Shown here in pieces: positions 43,440 to 53,919 of a DNA stretch of 64,000 nt. Numbering within the stretch: position 1 is the stretch's first letter; each line of letters opens with the position of its first letter. This DNA is from Blepharisma japonicum (Eukaryota > Ciliophora > Heterotrichea > Heterotrichida > Blepharismidae), in the NCBI GenBank assembly GCA_949751835.1, contig CATKHK010000052.1, positions 124,001 through 188,000 of the forward strand, read 5' to 3'. The notes beneath the pieces are model-generated. The model ran no database searches and had not been told where the DNA came from. It saw only the letters and a program-made list of their open reading frames with translations. The position numbers and the translations under genes are program-made.

Positions 43440-43734
43440 AATATTTAGAATAAATATTTAATACTCTTTTTTGGAATGTTTAGAAGAAAAAATTGATGAA
43501 AGGTGTAACTCCTAGTAGACATTTTTGGAAAAAATATTTAGTTTTTATTAGAAATAGAAAATGGAAGAGGGAACATTAATTATCAAAATACCCGAAATAA
43601 CTCAATTAAGCTTGAAATTATTAAAATGCTCCATGAAAGATAAATTAATTATTGGAAATAATTTTTCTGGGCATTTGCCTTTTTGAGATTAATCAAATTT
43701 AATATTATGTAATTTTAATCCAAAATATTGCAAA

Positions 43735-44853
43735 TTAGTAACCTCTATTAGCAGATGCCTCTGGATTTTCATTTTTCCAAAGATTAATCAGTCTAAGTTC
43801 TTCTCTCAAGCTATCTGCAGCTGTCAGTGGAGGATATTTTGCCATTGTTTCTTCTCTTGGCAGAATGAATCTATCAGCGAATTCTTCCATAGGTTGCATT
43901 ACGACATCATGTCTAAAATGACCAAATAAAGTGCTGCTAACTCTCCATAGAATTCTTCCATTCTCTCTTGCAGTATTAACAGCTGCTTCAGTTCTATCAT
44001 TAAATACAACTTCATGATAACCGGCTAAAACATAGCCTCCAGTAATATATTCAAATAGTTTTCCTGCTTGCAAAAGTAAGCAGCCACTTGGAACTGCAAC
44101 ATCGATTTTTTTGTTATTTCTCAGCCACGCTGAAAGGCCTGGAAATCTAGATTTTCCATGAATAGTAATGAAATTCAAATCATAATGATACCCAGCAAAC
44201 ACAGTTCCTTTGCCCCACTTCCTCAAATCAGCTCCAGTTGGAGCTAACAAGTGTGGAGCTCCTCTCATCATATCAACGATTTTTTCAGGCTGCACCCCAG
44301 ATGCGACTTCGAACATTCTTACAACTGTTTCAACAGTCCTAAGCATAAGATCTCCCCAATTATTCATTGTAGCTGCCCATTGTGGGAACTCAGGTGGTAT
44401 AATGTTTCCAGGATCTATTTCTGAGCTGGGAGTCCCAAAATCCCCAATTCTCCAGAAATATCGCCACTTGGCATCATACTGCGGTGGACACTCAGAGACA
44501 GCTTTTGAGTCTTCTGGCAGATTATTCATCCTTTCGCAGTGATTTCGAGCCTTTTCAACATTTTCTGGGGTAGCTCCTATTTGGAAATGAAGCTCAGGGT
44601 GGACTTCTGCAACTTTTTCGCCATTGTAAAGCTGGTTGCTGGCTCTGAGGTAATATTGCTCCATCATGTCGATAAAATCCCAGTTGGCTTGCTCGTTAAC
44701 CCGAGGGTCACGGGCAATTAAAATTCCGGTGCTGTGAAAAGTTTCAACGACTTTTTGGCATTCGTCTCTTATGGACTGTGGAAGAGGCTCGTTAGGATGA
44801 TTAGCCATGTGATCCAGAAAACCACCAAGGTCAACGACAAGTGGAGCGTCCAT
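43735..44853 (-). CDS. 2-oxoglutarate/Fe(II) dioxygenase, isopenicillin-N-synthase-like
   Basis: 372 residues. Fold features of the IPNS-like branch: N-terminal LVVDLGGFLDHM, then a conserved helical region, and the metal triad His-x-Asp in GYHYDLNFITIHG with the distal His in LAGYHEVV, followed by a basic residue stretch in RILWRVSST for co-substrate binding. Members hydroxylate or cyclise small molecules. Substrate unknown. Codon use is GC-richer than in neighbours, suggesting good expression. No introns or TGA codons. Confidence 0.88.
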   Translation of the reverse strand: MDAPLVVDLGGFLDHMANHPNEPLPQSIRDECQKVVETFHSTGILIARDPRVNEQANWDFIDMMEQYYLRASNQLYNGEKVAEVHPELHFQIGATPENVEKARNHCERMNNLPEDSKAVSECPPQYDAKWRYFWRIGDFGTPSSEIDPGNIIPPEFPQWAATMNNWGDLMLRTVETVVRMFEVASGVQPEKIVDMMRGAPHLLAPTGADLRKWGKGTVFAGYHYDLNFITIHGKSRFPGLSAWLRNNKKIDVAVPSGCLLLQAGKLFEYITGGYVLAGYHEVVFNDRTEAAVNTARENGRILWRVSSTLFGHFRHDVVMQPMEEFADRFILPREETMAKYPPLTAADSLREELRLINLWKNENPEASANRGY

Positions 44854-45059
44854 TAAATTTAATGAATTAAAACGAGATCTGGTGAATATTTAATGGAATT
44901 TTAAAATGGAAACAACTCAGAAATGCAAGTTTCAAGGAAATTTCAATTCTTATAAAATTTAGTCAAATTCAGCTAAAATCCAGTTTTTCTCGTATAAATT
45001 CATAACCCACAAAAATAAAAATTAAGACTCTTATAAATGATGATTTTCTATTAAATTAA

Positions 45060-46970
45060 TTATGGCATATTTACATTATCCCCAATAAAAGTCCAACCTT
45101 CTAATCGGTGACTATCCCCTTCAGGCGAACTTTGGCTTCCTCTAATTTTATATTGAGGTATCTTCTGAGGTGGAATCATTTTTTTAATAGGTTTTGGTGG
45201 CTTTAGCTCCCTTCTCATTACTTTTCCCCAGTCAATTCTTTCAAAAAATTCATGTCTTTTGATATCTTCTGCATCATAATGGCTTCCTAATCTTCTGCTC
45301 GGATCCCTTTCTAGCAATTGAGTCAATAAACTTTTAGCCTCTAGGCTTAAATATGCAGGAAGCTTTAATTTTGCGTTTTGAATATTATAAAATAATTGTT
45401 CCTTATTATTTGCATAATAAGGTGGAGCACCTGTAAGCATTTCATAAAGCAAAACTCCAAGTAAATATCAGTCTACTGCTTTTCCATGACCTTTTCTTTT
45501 AAGCATTTCTGGAGCTAAATATGCGACAGAGCCACAGAATGATTTAGCGGAATCATTATCGTATACTCCTTCTTTAGATAGCCCGAAATCAGTGAGTAAG
45601 GCATGCCCTTGAGCATCTAAAACGATATTGTCTGGCTTAAGATCTCTATAAATGATGTCTCTTTTATGAAGTTCTTCTAATGCTAATAGAATTTCACATA
45701 AATAAATTCTTGCTCGTTTTTCATCAAATTTTTTATTTTGCTGGATGTAGGATGTCAAGTCACCTCCTGGGCAGTAATCTAAAATTAGAAATAATTTGTC
45801 AGAAGTTTGAAATGCATATTTCAATCCTACTATAAAAGGATGATTAAAATAGCTCATAACATTTCTTTCAGTAAAAGCATATTTCACCAAATTCTGCCCA
45901 ATAACTTTATTTTTCCTCAAGATTTTCATCGCAAAAAGCTCATTAGTGCCTATTTTTCTCACCAAAAACACTTCTCCAAAGCTCCCTTTTCCTAATTGAG
46001 AAATTGCTTCAAAATCGCTAGCAGTCACTTTTTTCTTTTCACTTTTTTCTTCTTCATCAAAAACCGGGACTTTTGAAGCTTTTTCTTTTCCTAAATCATT
46101 AGGGATAAAAGGAGTTGACAGTCTCTGCATCATTTGTTCCACCTCAGATTCTTCAAAAGTTTGTATTTCTATTGTTTCATCTTTTTGCGAAGATATTGGG
46201 GAATCTGGAAGCACCCTTTCTGTTTGCCCATAAAAAATTGTTAAAAAGGAATTTTCAGAATTTTCTTTGGCAATTTCGAATGGAGTTTTCCCATTAATGT
46301 CTTCTATATCAGTTCTTGCACCTACGTTAATTAGAATTTTTGTAATATTTTTATTTGCACTTTTGCATGCTAAATGTAAAGGTGTTTGCAAGAAATTATC
46401 TTGGGCATTTAAGTCATAAATTTCTGCTTTTTCTAGTAATAAATCAAGAATTTTAATATTCCCGATCTCTACAGCTCTGTGTAAAGGTGTTTTATTGTCT
46501 TTACCTCTAAATGAAAGTTGCGCCTTTTGATCTCCATATACTTTTTCGTCTAATAAATCTACGCATAGTTCAAATTCATTATTTTCAATTGCGTTTCATA
46601 GCATTATATTTGTTTTCCTATTATTATTGTAAAAATGTTTAAGAATTTTTTTTGGCTCTGTTTGAAATTGGCAAATATTATTATCATTGAAAAAATCAGG
46701 TTGGGTTTTTTCTGTAGTGCTTAAAGACCTTTTTCTTATGTGCCTTGGTGATAAATCTTCAGAAGTTTCATCTTCATAATAATGCATAGGTTTTGGAGAC
46801 TTATTAACATAGTTAAATCTAGATGAAGAGCTTTCATCTTCTGTTGTTTTATCTTGAGTATCAAAACGAATAGTAGATGCAAAATTGTCAGCATCTATAG
46901 ATGGACGAGCTTGGTAACATGCAAAACCTGACAATAACTTGCGGATTCCTGAAAAAAATCCTCCTTCCAT
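45060..46970 (-). CDS. AGC protein kinase with N-terminal ankyrin repeats
   Basis: 636 residues with TGA read as Trp at two or more places, one at 45468-45470 in the conserved VDWYLLG. Residues 1-120 are Ser-rich; residues about 125-240 carry ankyrin repeats (NKTPLHRAVEIGNIKI, LQTPLHLACKSANKN, GKTPFEIAKEN). The kinase has GKGSFGEVFLV, FAMKILRKN, YRDLKPDN, DFGLSKE, the activation segment FCGSVAYLAPEM and the AGC C-tail ending in LEGWTFIGDN, a variant hydrophobic motif. It is closest to PKA/PKB/S6K-like kinases by these motifs. Ankyrin fusion to an AGC kinase is typical of ciliates and other protists. Its start lies 266 bp from the divergent DHFR-TS gene. Confidence 0.92.
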
Positions 46971-47236
46971 GTTGATGATTTTATTAATATTATCGAATTT
47001 GATTTTAGTCTATAATTATGAAATACTTTTTTAAGAAAAAGTGTTTTTACAGTAATAAATTTAATATAAAAAAAGAAAATCAATTCTTGTGCTTCTTTTA
47101 CTTCAAAAATTTCATTTTTTAAATATTTTTATTAAAGAAAAATTGATCCTTATATAATCAATTGCATCGTTTTTTTTATATAACAGCTGGTCATATATTG
47201 GCGAGTAAAATGGGTTTTTAACAAAAAATTATTGAC

Positions 47237-48460
47237 ATGGAACCCAGGAATTTCATCCTCATTATGGCAGTTAGCGAAAACTTAGGTATAGGCTACCAAC
47301 GAGTGCTCCCATGGCAAATTCCTGAAGACTGGGAACACCTGCTCAAGGTAATGGTGTCAGGCCCTGAAAGAAATTCATTCATTATGGGAAGAACCTCCTG
47401 GGAAGACAGTCCTAAGCCGTTTCCAAACACACGAAACATCGTAGTCTCCAGATCTCTCCAGTCAGCTGAAGGTGCCGACATATACACCAATCTCCGTGAA
47501 GCTATATCAGCTTCAACAGGTCTTTGCATTATAGGAGGTGGATGTGAAATTTACCGAGAGTGTCTTTCCCCTCCTTTAATCCAATACTGCACACAAATTT
47601 ATTTAACCCGTATCTCCAATACAATAAAATGTGACACTTTTTTCCCATTCAATGCAAAAACTATTTTTCAAGACCCTCTTATTGAAGGGTTTTCAATGAC
47701 CTTGATTTCCAAGACAAAATCTCATTTGGACTATACTTATGATTTCACGATATTTTCTAATGATAGTTTGCCAAGGCAGCCTCATTGTATTGAGTATCCG
47801 CCACATGAAGAGTTCCAATATCTTGATTTAGTTAAAGAAATAGCTTTGTCAAAAAATATAAAAGTAAATGAAGATGGGAAAGAAATAGCTTCTTTGTTTG
47901 GGAAAATGATTAAATTTGATTTAAGTATGAGTTTTCCACTCTTAACTACAAGAATTGCTAATTGGGGAGAAATTGTGGAAAAATTGTTGAGAGGGATTCA
48001 TGGAGAAAGGTCTGATGGGCTAAGACACGATATACAATTCGGTGGCCAACTTACTGAAGTGATTAACTTAATCAGAAATGAGCCAAATTCAAACAACATT
48101 GTGCTGAGGTTTGGAAATTCGTATGAGATTACTTGTCAGTTTTATGTGGCTGATGGAAAACTATCTAGCTTGGTATACCAAGGTTCAGAAGATATAGAGA
48201 GGATACCATATGGTATTGCTTTTTATTCCCTTTTTACTTGTCTGATTACTCATATTTGTGGTTTGAAAAGGGGAGAGTTTAATTATCTTATTGGGGTTGT
48301 GGAGTGCGATTTAAATAGCATTGAAAAGCTTCAAAGGCAGCTAAAAAGAAACCCGTATCCATTTCCTCAAATAAAATTCAGAGAAAATATTGAATCAATT
48401 GACCAATTTGCACAAGAAGACGTCGAGCTTTTAAGATATTTTAATCATGGAGAAATTTAA
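47237..48460 (+). CDS. DHFR-TS: Bifunctional DHFR-TS with a degenerate thymidylate synthase half
   Basis: 407 residues. DHFR (1 to about 180) looks intact: ILIMAVSENLGIG, VLPWQIPEDWEHL with the acidic substrate residue, FIMGRTSWED, NIVVSR and IIGGGCEIY. It reduces dihydrofolate. The TS half (about 195-407) keeps the frame MSFPLLTTR, CQFYVADGKLSSLVYQ, IAFYSLFT and the folding core but lacks catalytic residues: the Cys of the usual PPCH motif aligns with Tyr in NSYEIT, the RR pair is NN, the substrate Arg before Ser is Gly, and GDAHVYxNH is GVVECDLNS. A loop of about 50 residues including the PVYGFQWRHFG motif is absent. The TS half is probably a non-catalytic partner. Confidence 0.9.
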   Translation: MEPRNFILIMAVSENLGIGYQRVLPWQIPEDWEHLLKVMVSGPERNSFIMGRTSWEDSPKPFPNTRNIVVSRSLQSAEGADIYTNLREAISASTGLCIIGGGCEIYRECLSPPLIQYCTQIYLTRISNTIKCDTFFPFNAKTIFQDPLIEGFSMTLISKTKSHLDYTYDFTIFSNDSLPRQPHCIEYPPHEEFQYLDLVKEIALSKNIKVNEDGKEIASLFGKMIKFDLSMSFPLLTTRIANWGEIVEKLLRGIHGERSDGLRHDIQFGGQLTEVINLIRNEPNSNNIVLRFGNSYEITCQFYVADGKLSSLVYQGSEDIERIPYGIAFYSLFTCLITHICGLKRGEFNYLIGVVECDLNSIEKLQRQLKRNPYPFPQIKFRENIESIDQFAQEDVELLRYFNHGEI

Positions 48461-49001
48461 TCAATAATTAATTAATTGTTCAGAAATAAGCATTTTTTTT
48501 AATCTTCTGTTATAGAGTAATTTTCAAGAATTTATCCTAAGACATCCTTGCATTTATTCTTAACTTTATTAAAAGGCTATTAATATTAAATATTTTGCGA
48601 ATTGACTTTGTGTAAAAATTAAATTCTGTTGAAAAATCATATGAATTTATAAATTAAATAGGCATTAAAGTCTTCATTTTTTCTACATAAATTATACTAT
48701 AATGAAATACACTCCAAAATTTCTCAAAACTCACATAATTTGCTATTTTCTTTTATTTTTGCTCTTCATTATTAAGATTCTTTGTTTAACTCATAAATGC
48801 ATTTTAATTTTCAATTAAACAGCTTTAAAAATAATTCTTTGGCTCTTTAATTAGCGAAGACACCTTTAGACCTGAATTCAGTTGAGCAAAATTTAAATTA
48901 AAACAAGGAAAATTCCATAAATTTTAATATCTTATATTAAATTATTTTTGAGAAATATTCCTAAAATTAAATTGGATAAAAATCAAATATTTTACTTACA
49001 A
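48461..49001. other. Convergent intergenic region
   Basis: About 540 bp of AT-rich DNA between convergent genes. No frame or RNA-like element seen. Confidence 0.5.
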
Positions 49002-49376
49002 TTAATTGATGAGTTTGATTTCCTCCATAACTCCATTAAGACTGTCGCTGCTGTCTCCAGTTTCCAATGTTTTCGGTGCATAGTCCTTCGAATAATTAAA
49101 ATCAGTTGACGCCAATTTTTGTATTCCACGGAAATTACCATGTGCTGGTGATTCTTCAAGATTGGCGTTTAGTTCTTCAACAACGAAAAGCAAATTAGGT
49201 TCTGGAATATTTTGATGATTTATGATTAGATCTGCTTTTGGAGCAGTCACTAAAGGAACTTCAGCGTATTCAACATTTGTTGTAGGGACTCTGACTTGCC
49301 TTGAGGATTCCTCTTCAATACTTTTAGTTTGGTGACTGGCAATAGCATTCTTATTTTTTGTACATACACAGCCCAT
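49002..49376 (-). CDS. Small lipid-anchored protein
   Basis: 124 residues with MGCVCTKNK at the N-terminus: Gly2 and Cys3/Cys5 give a dual myristoylation and palmitoylation signal. The rest is acidic and Ser/Asn-rich with no known domain (LLFVVEELNANLEES). Probably a membrane-tethered adaptor of unknown function. Confidence 0.72.
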   Translation of the reverse strand: MGCVCTKNKNAIASHQTKSIEEESSRQVRVPTTNVEYAEVPLVTAPKADLIINHQNIPEPNLLFVVEELNANLEESPAHGNFRGIQKLASTDFNYSKDYAPKTLETGDSSDSLNGVMEEIKLIN

Positions 49377-49792
49377 TGGAAAATTAAATATATTAAATCT
49401 ATTTACAACTTAAGTTGATAATAGAAAATTACATATAAAGAGAGGAATTCACCTCTAGGGATTAGAAATTTATATTCATTGATTTAAACCATTTTTATAT
49501 GCTGACAATATTAGAAATAAACTTCCATAGTTATTGAAACACTCTAATTAATTATGTGCTTATTTAGTGTAAAGTAAGCCAAATTAGTAGACAAAATATT
49601 TTTGATAGCTAGTTTTCAAAATTTTCGGAAATAAAATAATTTTTTGAAAAATATATAAGCTTTATTCTAATGAAATTTGCTTTTAATTTTATAATGAATT
49701 TTTTATATAAGTATCAAAAAAAACGAAAAATATAAATAATTTTATTATAGTGAATTCATAATTTATAGATTTGTAGTTCATCATAAACCAAA
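49377..49792. other. Divergent intergenic region
   Basis: 416 bp, AT-rich, between a small minus-strand gene and a plus-strand RING gene. Nothing recognised. Confidence 0.5.
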
Positions 49793-51394
49793 ATGTCCAA
49801 ACAAGTGACGCTGAAAAAGAAGCCTCATGGGCGTAAAACATCACAAAACGTATCTTCGGTGCTAGGAGCCTCAGTATTGCCTGATATCGTCGAATCCTTA
49901 AAAGAATCAGATGAGGCACCAATAATACAGCCTGAACGTAAAACTCTAGACCCTAGTGATTCTCCAGAAAGCCATTCAAGCTTTCAGCTGCTTAACGAAG
50001 AATCTCCACATAGACTCTCGCTTATTGAAGAATCTAAAGGCCGAGAAACCCCTGAGTTGATTCAAAGTGATTCTTTAAGCAACCAAAATGCAAATGAAAA
50101 TCAATATGAAAGTATTCAGCAGCTTCCTACTGAAAACGAGAAAATAGATGATTTCACCTTTCAAGTTAGCCCAGGGATAAGCGATCAAAACCCTTCCATG
50201 AATTTTGTAGAAAGCAAAGAAAATCTAAGCGGTGGAAACCCTTATACGCCTGAAAACCATTCAGTAGAGCAGCAAGAGTCAATGACAGAAGATAAGTTTT
50301 CTTTTTTAACTGAAGACTCAGCAAAAAATTCTATCCCTCCCTCTATAGAAGGAGAAGTTTCGTCAGAAGATTCAGAAAGCAAGTCTGGAAATTTAGAGAA
50401 AAAGAGTGAAGTAAAGATCCAAATTGTGCAGCAGCAAGTTATAGTTAAAGAGAATTCACCTGAGTTATTAGAGAATATATCGGAATTAGAAAAACTTTTT
50501 GAATCGTTTGAAAGTTTGACTATCCAGTGTGATCCAAATAATCAAAAAATATATAATGAAATTATTCGTTTTCAAGTAAAAGATCCTGCGCTCCAAGGGT
50601 TCAAATTAGCATTAGATAATTTTGCTAAGAAAATTTTATGTCAAAGCTGTGAACAAAAAGTTATAGAAATCCAGCTGGAGTGCTCACATAAATTTTGTAT
50701 TGCATGTGCCAAGAGAAGAATAGGAGAAGTCTCTAACTGAAAATTCCTACTTAGTGACTTAGAAATGGAAAGATTTAAACCATCTTGCCAAGTATGTGGA
50801 GAATTGTACACAAGGCAAGATATTACAACCATAATAAAGCCAGAAATCGATGAACTTATAGCTCGCACCGATACTGATGCATGGAGAGCTTGCAATGCTT
50901 GTGGTTATAAGAAAGAAACCAAAGATTTCTATAGTGATTCATGCAAAGAATGCTATGCTTTTGATATCAGGAATGGAAAAGTTAAAAATTATGACCAACT
51001 TACCAGTCATTTTTTAGAAGAAAAAGGATATTGTCATGGCTGTAAAACAATAAGATACTTTGTAGGCGATTGCTTGACGTCAGTTTGCTGCTATAATCAT
51101 ATGCATTGCAAGATTTGTTTGGAAAAAGATATGAATAAAGGACAATGCTTTACATGCAAAACACCACTTTCTACTGAAAATAGTGATAAAATTAATAAAG
51201 TTTTGAAAGGAAAATGTGTTTCTTGCAATGAAGAATGCGATAGAGAAATATTAGTCCCTAAAAGCTGCTGCCAGCATAGTGTATGCTCTATTTGCCAAAT
51301 AAATTCAGCTTTATATACCTGTCTGGCATGCAACGCTCAGCTGTCTTCTCGCAGTTGCAAATTTATTGATGAAATAAAACAGTTAGCTAATTAA
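49793..51394 (+). CDS. RING/zinc-cluster protein, possible ubiquitin ligase
   Basis: 533 residues with one TGA (50738-50740) read as Trp, inside the RING region. Residues 1-270 are Ser/Glu-rich and disordered. From about residue 283 a RING begins: CQSCEQKVIEIQLECSHKFCIAC, then after a Trp and about 20 residues CQVCGEL. It is followed by several more Cys pairs (CNACG, CKECYA, CHGCKT, CCYNHMHCKIC, CFTCKT, CVSCNEECD, CCQHSVCSICQ, CLACNAQL). The chain of zinc clusters is longer than a simple RING and recalls RBR ligases, but a clear catalytic Cys cannot be named. E3 ligase activity is inferred. Confidence 0.8.
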
Positions 51395-51447
51395 AATTAG
51401 TTGAAAATTTCTAATTATAATTATAAAATAATTGCTATTTTGATCAG

Positions 51448-52887
51448 CTATCGTCCTGTTTGTACTCTTTGTATCATTATGCTCGTTCTCCTTTCTAAAT
51501 CAATATTTTTGATAATTTTTAATTCTTCAACTCTTTTATCATGTTTTTTATTATATTCCTTTGTTTTCAATTTTTTTTCTTCTTTTAATTTCAGCCTCTC
51601 TTGGTTTGCTTTTTCTAATTTTTCTCTAATTTCTTCATAGTTGTTTTCTAATTCTTTTTTCTGCTCTTCATCCATTTTCTGCTTTTTTAGCCTCTTTTTT
51701 TTGAATAAAGCAGCATTTTGTGTAGCTTTTCTGCTGAGTTTTTCATAAAGCTCATATTTGGCATTAATTATATTTTGTTTGATTTTTTCTTCAAGGGCTC
51801 GCATTATTAAAAAATCTTTTCTGGACTGTTTTAATTTCAGCTGTTTTGAAGTCAAGGGATCGATTTTTGTGGGGGAAATAGTGTCTCCATTTTTTAGAAT
51901 AGGGCTTGCTGGAGAAGTTTGGGGATTTGCTTGCAGAGATAGGCTTTCAGGTCGGAATTTTCGAGGCTCATATTTTGGGGATATTATTGAAGAAAATCTG
52001 ATAATTGGTCCTTTGTGTGGGAAATCAATAGGGGATTGCAGAGTTGAAGGGGTTTCTGATAATGAATTCTCAGCATCATCTACAAACTTTGTGCTTATGA
52101 TTCTTTCTAATAGTGTTTTAAATGATGACTTGTAGTCATATTTATTTTCTTCATTTATATTTTCCTCTGTTTCTAATACAGGACACTCAGTTTCAATATT
52201 TTCTTTTTTTGCTATTCCTGTTCTGTTTTCGTTGTATTTTTCTTCTAAAAAAGCATTCATATACGGTTCCGGCTCATATCTATGTGTAATTAAATAATTA
52301 GTAATGGCTTGATTTACAGAATCAAAACCTTCTGATTCCATCTTTGATTTAAAAATCTTATACTTTGTATTATCTTGTTTCACAATGGCTGCAGAGCTAT
52401 GATTTCTCCTTAACCGTGCCGGAAGTTCAAATTCAGCTACTGAATGTGTACACCTATCTCTGCTACAAAATGTGATTGCTTCTTGTTTACTACATCCAAT
52501 ATCCCGTAATTTTAAATAATTTAATGCATCTTCTACTTTTAATTTTGGGCTTTTCGGTGTCAATTTATAGCAGTGCCCCGTTTCTTCATAATGATTTTTT
52601 CCAATTAAGTCTTTTAATTTATTTTCAGCTATTTGCGTAAAATTATGTGTTGTAGTATTATTTGTTGGGGAAACGACGTCACAAGAATGATTAGTCCTAT
52701 GTGTTTTAATATAAGGTGTAGTCGGAAGAGTCGGTTTATAAGAATTCATAAGTGTTGAAATCGGAATCCCAGAGTTATTATGAAATCATCTAGAAGTCCC
52801 AGGCGTTTTTGCATAAAGTGCAAGCTCTTTGAATTTTAAGTCTTTTTTAAAGTCTAAAGCTTCAGTATTGTCGAATGTCTTATACAT
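51448..52887 (-). CDS. Basic coiled-coil protein, unrecognised
   Basis: 479 residues from ATG 52885-52887; one TGA near 52782 is read as Trp in TSRWFHNNSG. The last 130 residues (EEKIKQNIINAKYEL to RVEELKIIKN) form a highly charged Lys/Glu coiled coil. The middle holds Ser/Pro-rich linkers. No enzymatic motif. Likely cytoskeletal. The stop is TAG, followed nine codons later by TAA. Confidence 0.75.
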
Positions 52888-52918
52888 ATTTAATTAGATT
52901 CTAAAAAAAATCTTTAAG

Positions 52919-53905
52919 TTATTGATCGTTTTTATATAAATTATAAGGGATTTCTTCACAAAGGTCAGAATTTTCAAAATCCCGCAAATGAGCATCAATA
53001 AACAACTGAGAGATGGACCCCCTTACGCCACTCCCAATTTTCTTCCCATCCCATTCTAATACTGGGTGTATTGTATCCCCACAGGAGTAAAACATTTCTT
53101 CACAAGTCTTAGCTTCATCAATATGAATATTCCTCTGCTCAATTGAGGCTAATACTCCTTTAGCTAATAGTTCTTTCGCATTATTTACTACACAGAGTGA
53201 AGTTGTCCCTCTCAGTATATCATCATAAGGAGGCGTCACAAATCTTCTCCCAGGTAATATAAAAGAAAGGTTAGCAACTGGTCCTTCTGCAATAAATCCT
53301 TCTTGATTTATCATAATCCCAAAATACCCTCCTTGATCTTGTGATTCCATTGCACATAGGGCATTAAGCAAATAGTTAGTTGATTTCATTGTCGCTAAAA
53401 GCTTAGGCTTTAGCGGCACAGATGACGTAAATTCTTTTTCTATATCAGTGTTCCCTGTCCTTACATCTCCTTCAAAAGCAATTGCATAAAATGCAGACAT
53501 TCCTGGTAATGGAAAAACCTCTATACTCCCTGGTCCAGCAGACAGCCAATATCTGATCTTGCAGCATTGCAGCCCTGTAGAAGCGGCAAGTTGCTTTAAA
53601 ATTTCCCCAATTTTTTGCCTTTCAAATGGTAATTCAATTCTGGCTTGGCCAGCTGATTTTATAAGCCTATCCAAATGGCTTTGCAAAATAAAAGCTCTGC
53701 CATTAATTACAGATAAGGTATCAAATACAGAGTGTCCTCTGTGTGCCATGTGGTCATCAATTGGGATGCTCATTAAGGCATGATCATTGATGATTCCTCC
53801 TAGTAATGAATTATACATAGCTTTAATTGGAAACCGTGCTTTGCTGCTTCTATCAAGTGCTTCTAAAGCTAGTTTGCGAGTTGAAAGAAGTGGCACTCGG
53901 TTCAT
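52919..53905 (-). CDS. Class IV aminotransferase, D-amino-acid transaminase-like
   Basis: 328 residues, fold type IV PLP enzyme. Key segments: AMYNSLLGGIINDHALMSIP, DDHMAHRGHSVFDTLSV, the PLP lysine in ATMKSTNYLLNAL, the phosphate-binding GFIAEGPVANLSFI and LRGTTSLCVV. These phrases follow plant-type D-amino-acid transaminases more closely than branched-chain or aminodeoxychorismate enzymes. It interconverts amino and keto acids with PLP. No TGA codons. Start codon 14 bp from that of the divergent membrane-protein gene. Confidence 0.9.
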   Translation of the reverse strand: MNRVPLLSTRKLALEALDRSSKARFPIKAMYNSLLGGIINDHALMSIPIDDHMAHRGHSVFDTLSVINGRAFILQSHLDRLIKSAGQARIELPFERQKIGEILKQLAASTGLQCCKIRYWLSAGPGSIEVFPLPGMSAFYAIAFEGDVRTGNTDIEKEFTSSVPLKPKLLATMKSTNYLLNALCAMESQDQGGYFGIMINQEGFIAEGPVANLSFILPGRRFVTPPYDDILRGTTSLCVVNNAKELLAKGVLASIEQRNIHIDEAKTCEEMFYSCGDTIHPVLEWDGKKIGSGVRGSISQLFIDAHLRDFENSDLCEEIPYNLYKNDQ

Positions 53906-53919
53906 AATATTTTTTAATT
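53906..53919. promoter_or_regulatory. 14-bp divergent intergenic spacer
   Basis: Only 14 bp of A/T sequence separates two divergent start codons. Transcription start sites must lie almost at the ATGs or inside the opposite gene. Promoter function is inferred from geometry. Confidence 0.5.
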
